DNA of 64,000 nucleotides from NCBI GenBank assembly GCA_019775845.1, contig JADQAV010000020.1:310001-374000 (forward strand), in the 5' to 3' direction. Made by a program: the position numbers and the translations under genes. The stretch comes from Myrmaecium sp. VS I D KN 1. Its lineage: Eukaryota; Ascomycota; Dothideomycetes; Valsariales; Valsariaceae. Shown piece after piece: positions 23,161 through 35,417 of this stretch; the first letter of the stretch is position 1; every line of letters begins with the position of its first letter. Below the pieces are notes generated by a model. It saw only the letters and a list, made by a program, of their open reading frames with translations, was not told the DNA's origin and searched no databases.

Positions 23161-24909
23161 TTACTCGCGCATGACCTTGACACTGCTCTTGAGGCCGTTG
23201 AAGAAGTCTTCCAATTCCTCGGAGACGATCCCTTCAACCTTCCTGGAGAGTCTCTCGATCTCCTCCTCAAGTTCAGCAGTGTTAGCCTGAAGCTTGTGGC
23301 GTACATCTGAGATATCCTCCACGATGCTGTCTTCAATGTCCTCAAAGCTGGGTATAGCGACAGCGTCTTCACGCTTGACGGTATAACCACCCTTGTTGAC
23401 AATGTCGCTGTAGTTGGAGGACCCGCCTCCGTTCCAGGCAAGAATCTATGAGATGTCAGAAAGGCGAACTTTAGCATAATTAAATGACAAAGGTGTAGCT
23501 TACGTTCTTCGTGTCGCTAGGGACATCAGTCAAAGCGCCCTCAGTGGCGATAGAGATGAGGTTCTCCTTAAGCTTCTTGGGGCTGATGTCCGCGACAGCA
23601 TACGCAGAGTCCTTTGAAGGCTGGAGAGAGAGAAGATACGCCAGCAGACCAGCAATATGGGGGGAAGCCATAGAAGTACCCGAAATGGTGTTAGTGGCAT
23701 GATCGCTACCAATCCATGTAGAGGCAATGTTGAGCCCAGGAGCAAAGATGTCGTTGCACTTTCCGTAGTTGGAAAAGTAAGCGCGCTGATCAGACAAGGT
23801 CGAGGCACCGACAGTGACAGCCTTCTCCGCAGCTGCAGGAGAGTAGTTGCAAGAGTCGGCATTGTCATTACCAGCAGCAACAGCGAAGTGAATACCCGCA
23901 TCAACTGCGGCGTTAACAGCAAGGTCCAGGATGGTAGATTTGCCGCCGCCCAAGCTCATGTTAGCAGCACTACCCTTAAAGCCCTTCTTGCCCTTGCCCT
24001 TCTTGGCAGCAGTGACCTGTTTGGTATGCTGCTCAGCAGCATACTCAACACCCTTGACAACGTCAGACATGGTGCCAGATCCGTTGGACCGAAGGACCTT
24101 GACGGCATGGATATGGGCCTTCTTGGCCACGCCATACTTCTTTCCAGCAACAGTTCCGGAGCAATGTGTTCCGTGGCCATTACCATCTTCATCAGCATCG
24201 TTGGCCGGGATGGTCTTTCCCCAGGACGCACGACCCTCGAAGTCAACATGGTTGATGTTGGTGCCGGTGTCGATGACGTAGACGTCGACGCCTTCACCGC
24301 CATCCTCGGCATAGAGGTACTTGTTCATAGTGCTGAAGCTCAGGCTATCGCGGTGGGAGATGCGGGCGAGACCCCACGGAGCATTCTTTTCCGTGATGTA
24401 GTCATCATCTTTCATAGTATGGACGATCGAATCTCGCTCAATGTACGCGACCTACACGAATGATGGGAATGTTAGTCCGAACTCTTATCTGATAGCTCCA
24501 CGTCACGTGTAGAGGTGAGCTGATAAGACAAGGGACTTACATCAGGGTGCCTCCGGATCTGTTCAACGACATTCTCATCAAAATGGCCAGAGTAGCCCAA
24601 AAGACTGCCGGCAATGTTGTATGTATGCTTCAAACCGCCGAAGCCCTCGGCCGTCAGGCCCGAGCGTTTACGGAGATCCAGTCTCTCTTGCTCTTGACTC
24701 CGGTGGATGCTTTGCACCCAGTCATGGTGAGAAGCAGCATCGGTGTGCGTGACATGCTTCTTGAACACGACCATATATGAGTCGGGAACCACGTCGGAGT
24801 TGATCGAGGAGATGACCGGAGCAGCTCCTTGGTGTATGGTGCCAATGTTGAACATCGGCGAAGCCGATGCAAGACTCGCCAGAAGCGAGAGGGCAACGGC
24901 GTACTTCAT
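23161..24909 (-). CDS. Vacuolar subtilisin-like serine protease (cerevisin/PrB, Alp2 type)
   Basis: Exons 24909-24541, 24451-23504 and 23445-23161 give 533 residues. A signal peptide (MKYAVALSLLASLASASP) precedes an I9 propeptide (SYMVVFKKHVTHTDAASHHD), then the S8A catalytic domain. The triad is Asp183 (VIDTGTNINH), His215 (GHGTHCSGT) and Ser382 (GTSMASPH), with the oxyanion Asn in AGNDN. After the catalytic domain come ILAWNGGG and a charged coiled-coil tail, as in vacuolar proteinase B homologues (yeast Prb1, Aspergillus Alp2/PepC). It degrades proteins in the vacuole and is linked to autophagy and sporulation. The start is the ATG at 24909; an in-frame TTG three codons earlier is not needed. 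All introns are in phase. Confidence 0.96.
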
Positions 24910-26321
24910 CCTGAACAAGTGATGCGTTGCTCCAACTGATCGAGAGGAGAGCAGTGATAGAACGAGGGATAGGATCAGATGGAGAGGATGAAGGAAGAGG
25001 TGGAGAGGGATGAAGGGTGAAGAGAAGAAGAAGGATGGATGGATGAGTGGAAGGGTTGATGGATAAGGTAATGGATGTCGGGAGCTTGGGGCAACCCCGT
25101 TATCGCTATCGGTGGAGTCACGGGGTAGGGTGAGGCGGAGTTGCGCTAGCGTAGGAGTAGTGGTGGGCCACTTGACCTTGTTTCAGGCAACCCTGTGATT
25201 TGTCGCAGTGGCTGGAATCATACATCAGGCTAGCACGCTTATTATCGCAACTTCGACCATCAATGGCGTTTGCATTGCGGATCCCTCCTTCTTTTAAGTG
25301 CACGATGTGTAGCCCTGAAGCCGCGTGCGAGCATACCCCAGATTCCTACCTACTGTATGTGCAGTCACCCGCTACTTGAAGTACCTCACTAAATTGGTCA
25401 GATACTGTAGTTATGTACTTACTACATTAGTAGTAATACTTGTACCTAATGCTTCGGGTACCGCAATCGATAAGCGCCAGTACCAAGACAACTTGAAGTG
25501 TTTGGATAGTTTGTATTGTTGGATTTGACTACCTCTAGGGCGAGCAACCGGGGAATCGCCCCGGACACACCGCTTTCGACTATCATTTTAGTGTGTGTGT
25601 ACGAAGTACCATGGTCTGTATATCAGTGGCGAAAACCAGTACGGTGTAGGTGGAGTTGCATCAAATACCTACCTATTGGAAGATAGTATCGCACATCCAA
25701 GGATTCGGGGTCGGAACATACATACCTCAAGGTATTATAGAACTCTAAGTAGCCTCGCAAGAGCTTAGGTTGTTCGAGCAGGAAAGTAATTAGGAGTACC
25801 TTTTGCTTAGAGTACATCCGAGTCGCTGAGACCCTTGAGCGCAGTCTATATCCGAGGGCTGGATGATAAAGTGTATTGGCGCAGCCGGTGATTAGCGTTG
25901 CATAGTATGCTCGTCTTGTTGTAAAGAGAAAACAGCCTCGGGACGGTCTTTTATTCGTGTAAACCAGAATCTTAAGCCACATGCATGGCGCAAGCTAACC
26001 ACCGGCGATGCCAATACACTGTATATTACAGAACGGTACCCGCTCATGAGGTGGGACATGATAAATTACCAAGTGATTGTGTGCTAATGCTTATCTGCTG
26101 TAATCCTGTACAGTAGTAGTTGGTAACGCACCACCGAGCACTGGCAGTGGTCTCGCTCAACAACTGGAGACGACATCAACTGCACTCAAGATACGCTTGT
26201 CTGCTGTTCCTCGAAGCGCTGCCTGGCACCCCACCGATACCTCTTTAACTCCGTCCGGAGGCATCTTGTCGATGCACTCCAATAAACCCCCGCCTTAGTA
26301 CCGCAGTGCCGGAGGCACAAT
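24910..26321. promoter_or_regulatory. Divergent promoter, vacuolar protease (-) / BEACH protein (+)
   Basis: 1.4 kb without a supported gene. At 24940-25080 the plus strand is almost pure purine, so the protease transcript would have a CT-rich leader. The middle (25350-25760) is AT-richer with TACCTA/TAGGTA words. A perfect 6-bp stem with a 5-base loop sits at 25548-25564. Confidence 0.45.
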
Positions 26322-29300
26322 ATGAACGACTCACAGCCTCGACCTCGGTCTTCAACGACAGCCTCACGTTCTTGTACCCCGAATGATTCGTCTGCATTGG
26401 AACTCCGCGACCTGATAGCGAATATCTCCAACGCCATTACACATCTAGCTCAGCCGCCGACCCCAGAGCTCCTTCATGCTATCAGCACCCTTTTTCACCG
26501 AGTACGACAGCTACTCATTGACGCCCTACAACCAGGGCAGCTGAAAGATGCGTTTCGGCATTTTGGAGGATTCTCTGTCGTCCTACAAAGCATACGGTCT
26601 GTCTCGGGATTCTATGATCCGTATAAACAAGCGGCTCAAGCGAGGGCCGAATTCTTCGAGATAGTCAAGGCTACACTGGACGTGCTGTCTGAAGCTCTCA
26701 ATGAGCATACCGGCAATAGGAGATACTTTGCAAAGAGGGTGGAAGGCGGTGGTTGGAGTGCGTTAGAGCAAGCTCTCGCTAGCACTGGCATTGGAAGTTG
26801 CCAGCCCGAGGATCCTTCCCATGATGCCGCACAGGAGCAATTTTTTGGCTATCTTTTTGCGTTCGCTTTGGGCGAAGAATCTATGGCGCGGACGTTTCGC
26901 GATATTAGCAACTCTTGGATTGATATATCTACGGACGACACCGGTGTTCCTGCTCATCAGCTTGCAAAAGCTCTTGTTTTTACCGACCTGCCCCCTATTC
27001 AACCAGGAGACGATGAAACCCAAAGCATAGGACTTATCAAACAGCACCTCGAGGGAATGTTTGACGGTCATGAATTCCTCCAAAACGCGGAGGTGATACC
27101 TATCATCTTCACATTCTGGTTGCTTTCAAGACAAGCTCATGGCCCAGAACCTCATCCCCTGTCGGTGTCAGTATTGCTGGCAATTGAAAAGGTTATCGCC
27201 ATATCGACTTGCAACGGAGCTGCGGTTCACTCTACGCGGCTTCTGAGTACCATACTACCCGTCATATTTGGCGATCATGCGATTTTAACCCTCGAAAAAG
27301 CCATCTTACGCAGGTGCGCGGCTATGCTTGTGAAGTTTGGTATCAATAACCTTCAGGATATCCAATTTCTCATACAACGCGCTGCAGTGTCGGAGGACGC
27401 GGCTGAATTCCTGCTGGAAGGGTTGATCACGTCTCGGTCACCCCCATTTATCCAGTTCGATCTTTCGCTGCTTGGCTATAGCTCAATAGAGCTCCGCGAC
27501 ATAGGGCACACATTTCCGCCCCAATCACCTAGCTCTGGCTATAGTCTTGCTGCATGGATACGCGTTGACAAATACGATTCGCAGTGCCACACAACCATAT
27601 TTGGGGCGTGCGATGCCAGCCAATCATGCTTCGTCCTGGCCTATATCGAGAAGGATACCCATAACTTCATACTGCAAACTTCTGTAACATCTTCGAGGCC
27701 CAGCGTCCGTTTCAAATCCACTGTGTTTGAAGAGGGCATCTGGTATCATCTTGCAGTTGTGCATCGTCGTCCCAAGGCTGCCGGTCCCAGTAAGGCTTTC
27801 TTGTTCGTAAACGGCAACTTTGCAGAGCAAGTCAAATGTAACTATCCTTCGAGCCCATCCCTCCTGAACGCAAGTACCGATAGCTTTACATCACTATCGG
27901 CTGCGCAAAGATCTGCTTCAGTTCAAGCTTTCCTGGGAACCCCACAAGATCTGGCGCCCCGGCTCGGTCGAAACGTCACATGGTCATGCTTATCTGTCGC
28001 GTCGCTTCATTTGTTTGCTGAAGCCCTGTCCGATGAGATGGTAGCCGTTCAACAAAAACTTGGACCCCGTTATTGTGGAAACTATCAGGACTGTCTTGGT
28101 TCATTCCAGACGTATCGGGCGTCGGCCGAACTGAACCTCTATAACGAGCTCCTTCATCCAGGCAAGGAAGAGAAATCCGAGATAGTGGCTGCCGTCAGAA
28201 TGAAGGCCGGCAATGTTTTACCGGAGTCTCGTATTCTATTGAGCATTTCTCCATGCTCGGTCATGGATGATGATTTCTATTACAGCGATGAACCGCAGTT
28301 CGCTAAATCGTTGTCAAGGATCGCCACGAGAAATTTGCATGCGTACACGCGAACAGGCGGTAATCCAATTGCCATAAACGGGGCTATACCGTCCATTAAT
28401 AATGCTCTAACCCAGGATAAAGGCGTTGCTCTGCTTCTGGGCCGCCCAACCGTTGTCGTTCCACAGTCACTGGATGATGCTTTGTGGAGAATAGGTGGAT
28501 GTGCGGCAGTCGGGCTTAGACTCGTCGAACTTGCTGACTCCCGAGACTCTGTCCTTCGGGCAGTCAACATTTTACTGCAATCCATCGAAGGTAGTTGGAG
28601 AAACAGTGAGGCAATGGAAAAAGAGAATGGATTCGGCGTCCTTGGCGGGCTTCTGCGAGAAAAGTTAGGATATGGTCCCACCATAGCTGGCCTCAGAAAG
28701 TCAATGACGGCAACAGACAGTGCTGAGCGCGAGGCGCTCTCTTTGGATTTGCTGAAGATGATCCTACGATTCGTGGGCTACGACGAGACCAACCCCACCG
28801 AGTCATTGATAATAAACCCGCTGGCATATAGAGTGCTGCTTGTGGACCTTGACGTATGGAGACGAGCTGCTGCTGTGACCCAGAAGTTATATTATCAGCA
28901 GATAATACATTTTGCCAGCGGGAGCAAACACCATCACTTCAACATCAAACGTTTGAACAGGATGCGTGAGTAGCCTGTCCAATCGACTCCATTGAATTCT
29001 CTAATGATATGGCTACAGGTATTGTCAAACGCTACATAGAGGCATTGAAAGGAGAGCCTTTCGCTGCCGATGTCTTCCCTTTCTTTCTGGAAGCTTTCAA
29101 AATCCTGGTAACTGTTAACATGTCTGGTGACAACCATAGAGCTCTTGCTTTATTCATTACCTATGCTCTTCAAGACGGGCGCACCAATGCCAAAAACGCA
29201 ATCTACCCGCGTATGAGTATGATGAGCCTGCGCAATCGGTCGGATTCGGGCTCTAACACGCAACTGGACCAGCGACCGCGAACAAGAGGTTCAACTATGG

Positions 29301-32300
29301 ATGGAACTGCTGTTCAAATGCTGTCGCGGGCTCAGATTGGCGTCCGTGTTCTTTCCATGTACGCAGAATTACTTTGCGATCGTGCCAGCCTAGCAGATCT
29401 CAAGAAGTTCGCTCGTACAGTCACTAACAAGGTCAGTTTCTGTTCCCTTCAAGATACATGGCTGACTGGCCTTTAGTGGCTATTATATTTACTTGCTGAG
29501 AGCGATCCTCGGGCTGTCGTTCTTGGAGCCAAGATCCTTGCTAGACTTCTTGTTGTTCATGGTAGCAACTATGTGAGAAAGTTTGCTGAGAAAAATGGTG
29601 GTTTCAAAATCCTCCGAGGCCGGCTCAAGCATTGGTGGCACCAGCCCGCAATCTGGACGATATGCTTTGCTATATTATTTGACAAAGACATCTCCACGAT
29701 TGATCTGGAGCGTACCTTCGATCTTCCTACCCTGATCAAAACATTTGCGGACTTGGAGCTTGCTCAAGTAACATACCCTGAAGCACTGACAGTGATCATG
29801 GCTATGCTCAAGGTAGGATTGAAGGCCACGACGGATGACAAAGGCAATACTACGAAAGGAAGAGCGCCTTCTCAGGCCGAGGCCAATGGTCGTCCAGAAC
29901 CACCCTCGCCGTGTCTTGACCGCAGTCGTCAAGAGCCCATTGGGAACTTGGAGACTGAAGACAACCCAGAACTATCCGCTTCGACCCTTGAGACAGTTAT
30001 TCGCTTCCTCGCTATTCTACACAAGAGATCACGGAGCTTTCGGGACTTCGCAACCTCGTCCAATTTTGTCCAAGAACTTCTGTTCGTTCTTTATCCGGTG
30101 ATTGTAACTTCAGATCATGTTAGCGCAGAGACAGAGCTCCTATCACGTGGATCCGCGTTAACATTCGAGGGTCAAGACGTTGTGATCCGACCGGAAGCTT
30201 CATGTGCGAATTCCAATACGCATATTGTTCGTACAACAACCGTAAAGGCCCCGCTGGACACTCAGTCGCATAGGGCCGCTCCTCTGCGGCGGGGTTCGTC
30301 TTTTGTCCTGATATCCGCAGATAAGGCGAAGAGCCCGTTGTCGATAAGGCGACCCAACCATGTGCTTCAAAGCAATGGCACGGCATGCGAAGCAGTTACT
30401 ACAGGCAATAGTATTATCGAGGCCCTCGTCGAGGTCGTTTTGGCAGTACTGCTAGACCAATTACTGCACAAGAAGGAATTCACTGGGTTTGGTCTGTTCT
30501 TGAAAGTACCACCAGGGTTCCAAGAGCATCAAGCATACTTTCAGTCATACATCCTAGTCCGCGTCATGACGGCGGTATCTAACACTCTCCAGCTGGACCA
30601 AAAGCTACTATGTGAACCGAAAGTCTTAACCAACGTGGCTCGTTATACGTTACATATGCTCGAGGCTGTGTTCGAAGGATGGTTCCTGAACGGAGGCGAG
30701 CCTTTGCTGGAATTCACGGGTATGATTCTGGACTACCTTCAAAAGCCAGAGATTTCTCGCATCAAAAGTGTGCGCCTCTGTAGTCAAGCTACTCATTCGA
30801 TTCGCCAAGTATTCTTGAAGGTTGTTCTATTACAGTTATCCAACTTGGACGGCGCAGCCGAGCCAGTCGATACTGTTGCATTCCTTCGGAGATTGATATA
30901 CTGGCAGACGATCCTCTTGTCGCCCGAAAATGGAGACGAACACTTTCTAAAGCTGATATGCTACCTCCTCTATATGAAGCTCCTGTGTACCGACCTGCAT
31001 GTCCGTCAAGCGGCAGCCGAATTATGGCGACTTTTGCTTGTTCAGAAGCCAACGGAGACCTCCAAAATCATCGGTCATGCACTCGTCGGAGAGCAGAAAG
31101 ACATTTCCCTCGGATTTCTGAGGCTCACAGAGCTCGACAACGAAGCGTTCCTGTACTGGGTCGATGCTCATGTGGGAGAATTGGATGTTTTCTTTCGAGT
31201 GCTATCTAAGGCTTGGGAGGAATTTGTGGCTGAGCAAAATCGGGAAGTAGAGAAGAGCGCCAGACACCGGATCGAAAAGCGGCGGGAAAAGCTCAAGCAG
31301 TGGCAAGCAGAAGAGTCCTCAATGGACAACCTTTGGCATCGGCACGAGATTTCTACATCGCACTGGAGATCCAACATACATGCTTCTGAGCACTTGAAAC
31401 ATCAGCGAGCGCTTCAGGATCAACAGGATAGCATTTCCTTCATGATATCGACAATACAAAAGCTGCACAAGGTCCTGAAATCGCCTTGCGGACTGTTCGG
31501 GACGGATCAACCAGATAGATGGTGTCTGGATGAAACCGAAGGTAGGAACCGAATGCGCATGCGCATACTTCCGGATGACGCACCTCGTCAGGAGGACTAC
31601 CGACCAAAGCGCGATGATTCGGAGGCATCGAAAAACAAGTTGCATGTTCAAACGATGGTTGCCAAGGTTACGTCAAAAGATGTGTCTGCCACGCCTATAG
31701 AAGGCGATATTTCGGAAGACTGCGTGAGTAACGCGCAGGAGCAGAGTCGATTTCGATCTAACAGCCAGCTTTCTGTACAATCTGCTGCGGAGGATGATTT
31801 TGAGATGGTCGAAGGGCCCAACGTGGACGAGGATGGTTTCGAAGACAAGAACCGCAAAGTCATGCGGAGCCTACAGCTTGGCGACCAGGTCCAGCATGTT
31901 TTCAATGTTTCTCGCATCATAGGCTTGGAAGCGATTGAGGGTTTGCTCATTCTGGGTACCGATTGGCTTTACCTCCTGGACTACTTCTTCCAGCGTTCTG
32001 ATGGAGAAATCGTTCGGGTATGGCAAGCCCCGGCTGAGGAGAGGGATGCATACCTGCAAATGATCTCAGGGCACCAAACCGACTCGAGTCAGAAACCACA
32101 TATGGTTGACACTGCGAAAAGTACGCGGAATTGGAAGTGGGAGGATGTTATCAGCATTTCCAAGCGTCGGTTCCTATTTCGAGACGTCGCGATCGAAATC
32201 TTCTTTACGGATGGGCGCAGCTACCTCCTTACTGCCCTCAAGCCGTCGATCCGAAATGATTTATACTCGAAACTTGTCGCCAAGGCTCCGCACGTGAACA

Positions 32301-34451
32301 ATCCTCAGTCGGTGCTCCAGACCGAGAATGCATGGCGCCTAGAGTCTCTCCGCAATCCGGATGAAGGCCCACAAACATTTGGTTCGAAGTGGGCGAATGT
32401 ATTTAATGCTGGAGCTTCGAATCCTGCCACCAAAAAGTGGTTGAAAGGGGAAATCTCAAACTTCCATTATCTGATGCTCATAAACACCCTAGCCGGTCGA
32501 ACCTTCAATGATCTGACGCAATACCCCGTCTTCCCCTGGGTGCTCGCTGATTATACCAGTGAAGAACTTGACCTTACAGATCCTCATACCTTCCGGGATC
32601 TGTCGAAACCCATGGGAGGACAGACCCCTTCCCGTGAGGCGGAATTCCGTGAACGGTACCAGTCGTTTGCTGAAATGGGTGACCACAACGCTCCACCATT
32701 CCATTACGGCACGCACTATTCGTCAGCTATGATCGTCACCTCGTATCTCATCAGGCTTCAACCTTTTGTGCAGTCCTATCTTCTTTTGCAGGGCGGAAAC
32801 TTTGATCATGCTGACCGTCTTTTCTACTCTATCGAAAAAGCTTGGCTGTCAGCCTCGCGCGACAACATGACAGACGTACGTGAGTTGACACCGGAGTTCT
32901 TCTATCTACCCGAGTTCTTAGTCAATCTCAATGGGTACAATTTTGGCACCAAACAGAACACCGGAGAGAAGATCGACGATGTGATTCTACCACCATGGGC
33001 GAAGGGTGACCCGGAAATTTTCGTCTTTAAACACAGAGAAGCCTTGGAAAGTCCGTTTGTCACTAATAACTTGCACAAATGGATTGACCTGGTCTTTGGA
33101 TATAAACAACGTGGTGAAGCAGCTGTCGAGGCTACGAACGTCTTTCATCATCTGTCTTACCACGGCGCTAAGGATCTTGATCTTATTGAGGATCCCGTGG
33201 AAAGGCTTGCCACGATCGGGATCATACACAATTTTGGCCAGACTCCTCATCAGATCTTCCAACGTGCGCACCCCCAGCGAGATTCTCTGAACACTGGCAA
33301 GAGGCTCGAGACAGCAGAGAGTTCACTTGCTCGGCACCCCTTTCCCGTTTCGGAAACTCAAGAGCGCATAACTTCGCTGCTGTACTCTGCGAAACAGGAT
33401 CGTGTGTTGTGCTCTGGTGCTTTAAGGCTGGATATTCCACCCCTATACGAGCGCTATATGGAATGGGGTTTCGTTGACGGCAGTGTACGCTTCTACGCCG
33501 CAGATAGTAGGAAAACTATCGGGCTATTTGAACATCTCCATGTGGGACAGCTTTCAGCAGCTGTCTTTGCTGATAGCGCGACCCTTGTTACCGCAGGAAC
33601 TGATTGCACACTGTCGCTTTGGACTCTTGCGACGTCCTCGGGCTCGAAAGACACGTTCATAGACCTGCAACCACGTGTGACGCTATTTGGCCATCACCAG
33701 CCTGTCATCACCTTAGCAGCCAGCAAAGCGTGGGCGACGTTTCTGTCAGCCGACAACGAAGGAAGGGTTTTTCTTTGGGATCTTGTTCGGGGTGGGTTTG
33801 TGCGCGAGCTGCTCCGGCCCACCGGAAAGCGGCCTCATGCAGCGACGGCGGAAGGATCCAGACTGGGCAGAGTCCAGGCGGCAAGGATCAATAATGTCAC
33901 GGGACGTATCGTGGTTTGTGAAGGCCCAAGAGTACTCATTTTCACCCTTAATGGGCGGCTGCTTGTAGAAAAAGATCTTAGTTGTGAGGAGGGCGTCAAG
34001 GACGGCGGGGATATCGTTGAGTCGTGTGCGTGGTACGAGGGGTCTGGAGGGAACGAGTGGCTCGAGAAAGAACTGCTGCTCACAGGGCACCGTGGTGGGG
34101 TAGTGAACGTAAGTCCTCCGCATTCTTCCTGTCCACCATGTTCTCACGAGGATTTAGATCTGGCATCTTCGACCGGCACAAAGCCACAACACCGACAGCT
34201 CCATCCGTAAGGGATCTGACGAGGGCTATCCTTACGAGCTGGCCCTTCTCAACCGGCTCGAACACTGCTCGGAGACTCAGTCATCGGGGTTGGCACTTGC
34301 GCCTTCGAGGCTCCTTTCTCACGCTACCATGAGAAGGGTTCCTCATGGTAAACAGACCTCCGGCGCAGCGATAACGTGCATTCTGCCCATGCCGCAAGCT
34401 ATTTATACGGGCGACGAAGATGGCAAAGTGTGGCAATGGACATTGATTTGA
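26322..34451 (+). CDS. BPH1: BEACH-WD40 protein (Bph1/LYST/neurobeachin family)
   Basis: Exons 26322-28965, 29019-29431, 29477-34108 and 34158-34451 give about 2660 residues. Such giant scaffolds act in membrane trafficking, lysosome/vacuole size and cell-wall assembly. Domains in order: armadillo-like N-terminal region; a concanavalin-A/LamG-like lectin domain (about 400-530: SGYSLAAWIRVDKYDSQCHT, YHLAVVHRRP); a long helical middle; PH-BEACH (about 1810-1970); BEACH (about 1985-2290: WLKGEISNFHYLMLINTLAG, YPVFPWVLADYTSEELDL, PPFHYGTHYSSA, FFYLPEFLVNLN); C-terminal WD40 repeats. The last exon (IWHLRPAQS to YTGDEDGKVWQWTLI) restores the final WD blade. Introns are few and short (45-53 bp) for so large a gene. 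Confidence 0.95.
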
Positions 34452-35417
34452 TGTATCCTGAGCGGTCATCAGGACATGCTCGCGGGTAGCGTTGCATTGA
34501 GTAGGCGCCATAGGACTCTCTCACGGCGTAAATAGGTAGTGGATATATAGATGTTATTTCTATCACTCGTTTTATGTGGTGTCTTCAGCGTAACGACAAG
34601 CGGCTTTGGGCCATCCTCTTGATGGGTGGACATCACAGAGGAATGCGTAATCACTTGCGCAACTTTGGATGGCTCTTCGGATCACCGTTAAACCAAATAA
34701 ACGCCCTATGCTGGGTCGAAGATGGCAAATCGCTGCCTGGGTGCCGCCGATGTTTGTTGAGTAAAGAACGATTACGGCGGCGGCGATGATGAGAGTCAAG
34801 GGGTGCCAAACGAACTACCTGGCGATGTGAATCGTACTCTCCTCCAGACCGAGTCACGTACGGACACGCCGCATTCTTCCTGTTCTCCGTTCGCTGCAAC
34901 ACGCCATCTGATGGCGCTAGGCATGAGGGATCCGACGATGGATAAATAGTTTTCGCCGCGGCCTCCGCGCGGTGCCGGAGTAGCGCCGATGCAGCATCGC
35001 GGTCGCCGTTCCATCATCAGCATCGCTCGTGGGCTCGATATTCGGGAAGTCCAAGCATTGCGTAGTTGGTAGAAAGACATCGGGAGTACATAGAAGAGGT
35101 CGTCGGACGTGACACGGGAATCTTATCTGATCCGCGATGAGTGCGAGTGCTCCACGCTGCTCCTGTCAAACCCAGCGACGGTCAAGCCACAGTGCCGATG
35201 CATCCACCCGGGGCCGGTTGGCGCCGCTCTCGTGGCATCGCCCGCTATCCGGACCGGCCTTTTGCTTGCCGCGTCAGCTGCACGCACCGAGAACCAATCA
35301 AGCCAGTCGTGCCCAGTTGTGCCATGCGCACCGCCGCGCGATAGAAAAGCGCCCTCCTGCCCGAGTCGGGGGGGAAGGAGAGAGCCCAGCGACCTCGCCC
35401 GTCCCTTTTGTTGCACC
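34452..35417. other. Intergenic region at the base-composition boundary
   Basis: Between the BEACH gene and the secreted-protein gene, both on plus. GC content rises through this stretch toward the GC-rich half of the window. An open frame continues upstream of the 35418 start to 35109 but lacks a credible signal peptide. No gene recognised. Confidence 0.4.

Noticed and set aside
23657-24463. 268-codon plus-strand frame inside the vacuolar protease gene
   Set aside because: Antisense shadow of a subtilisin with complete catalytic triad.
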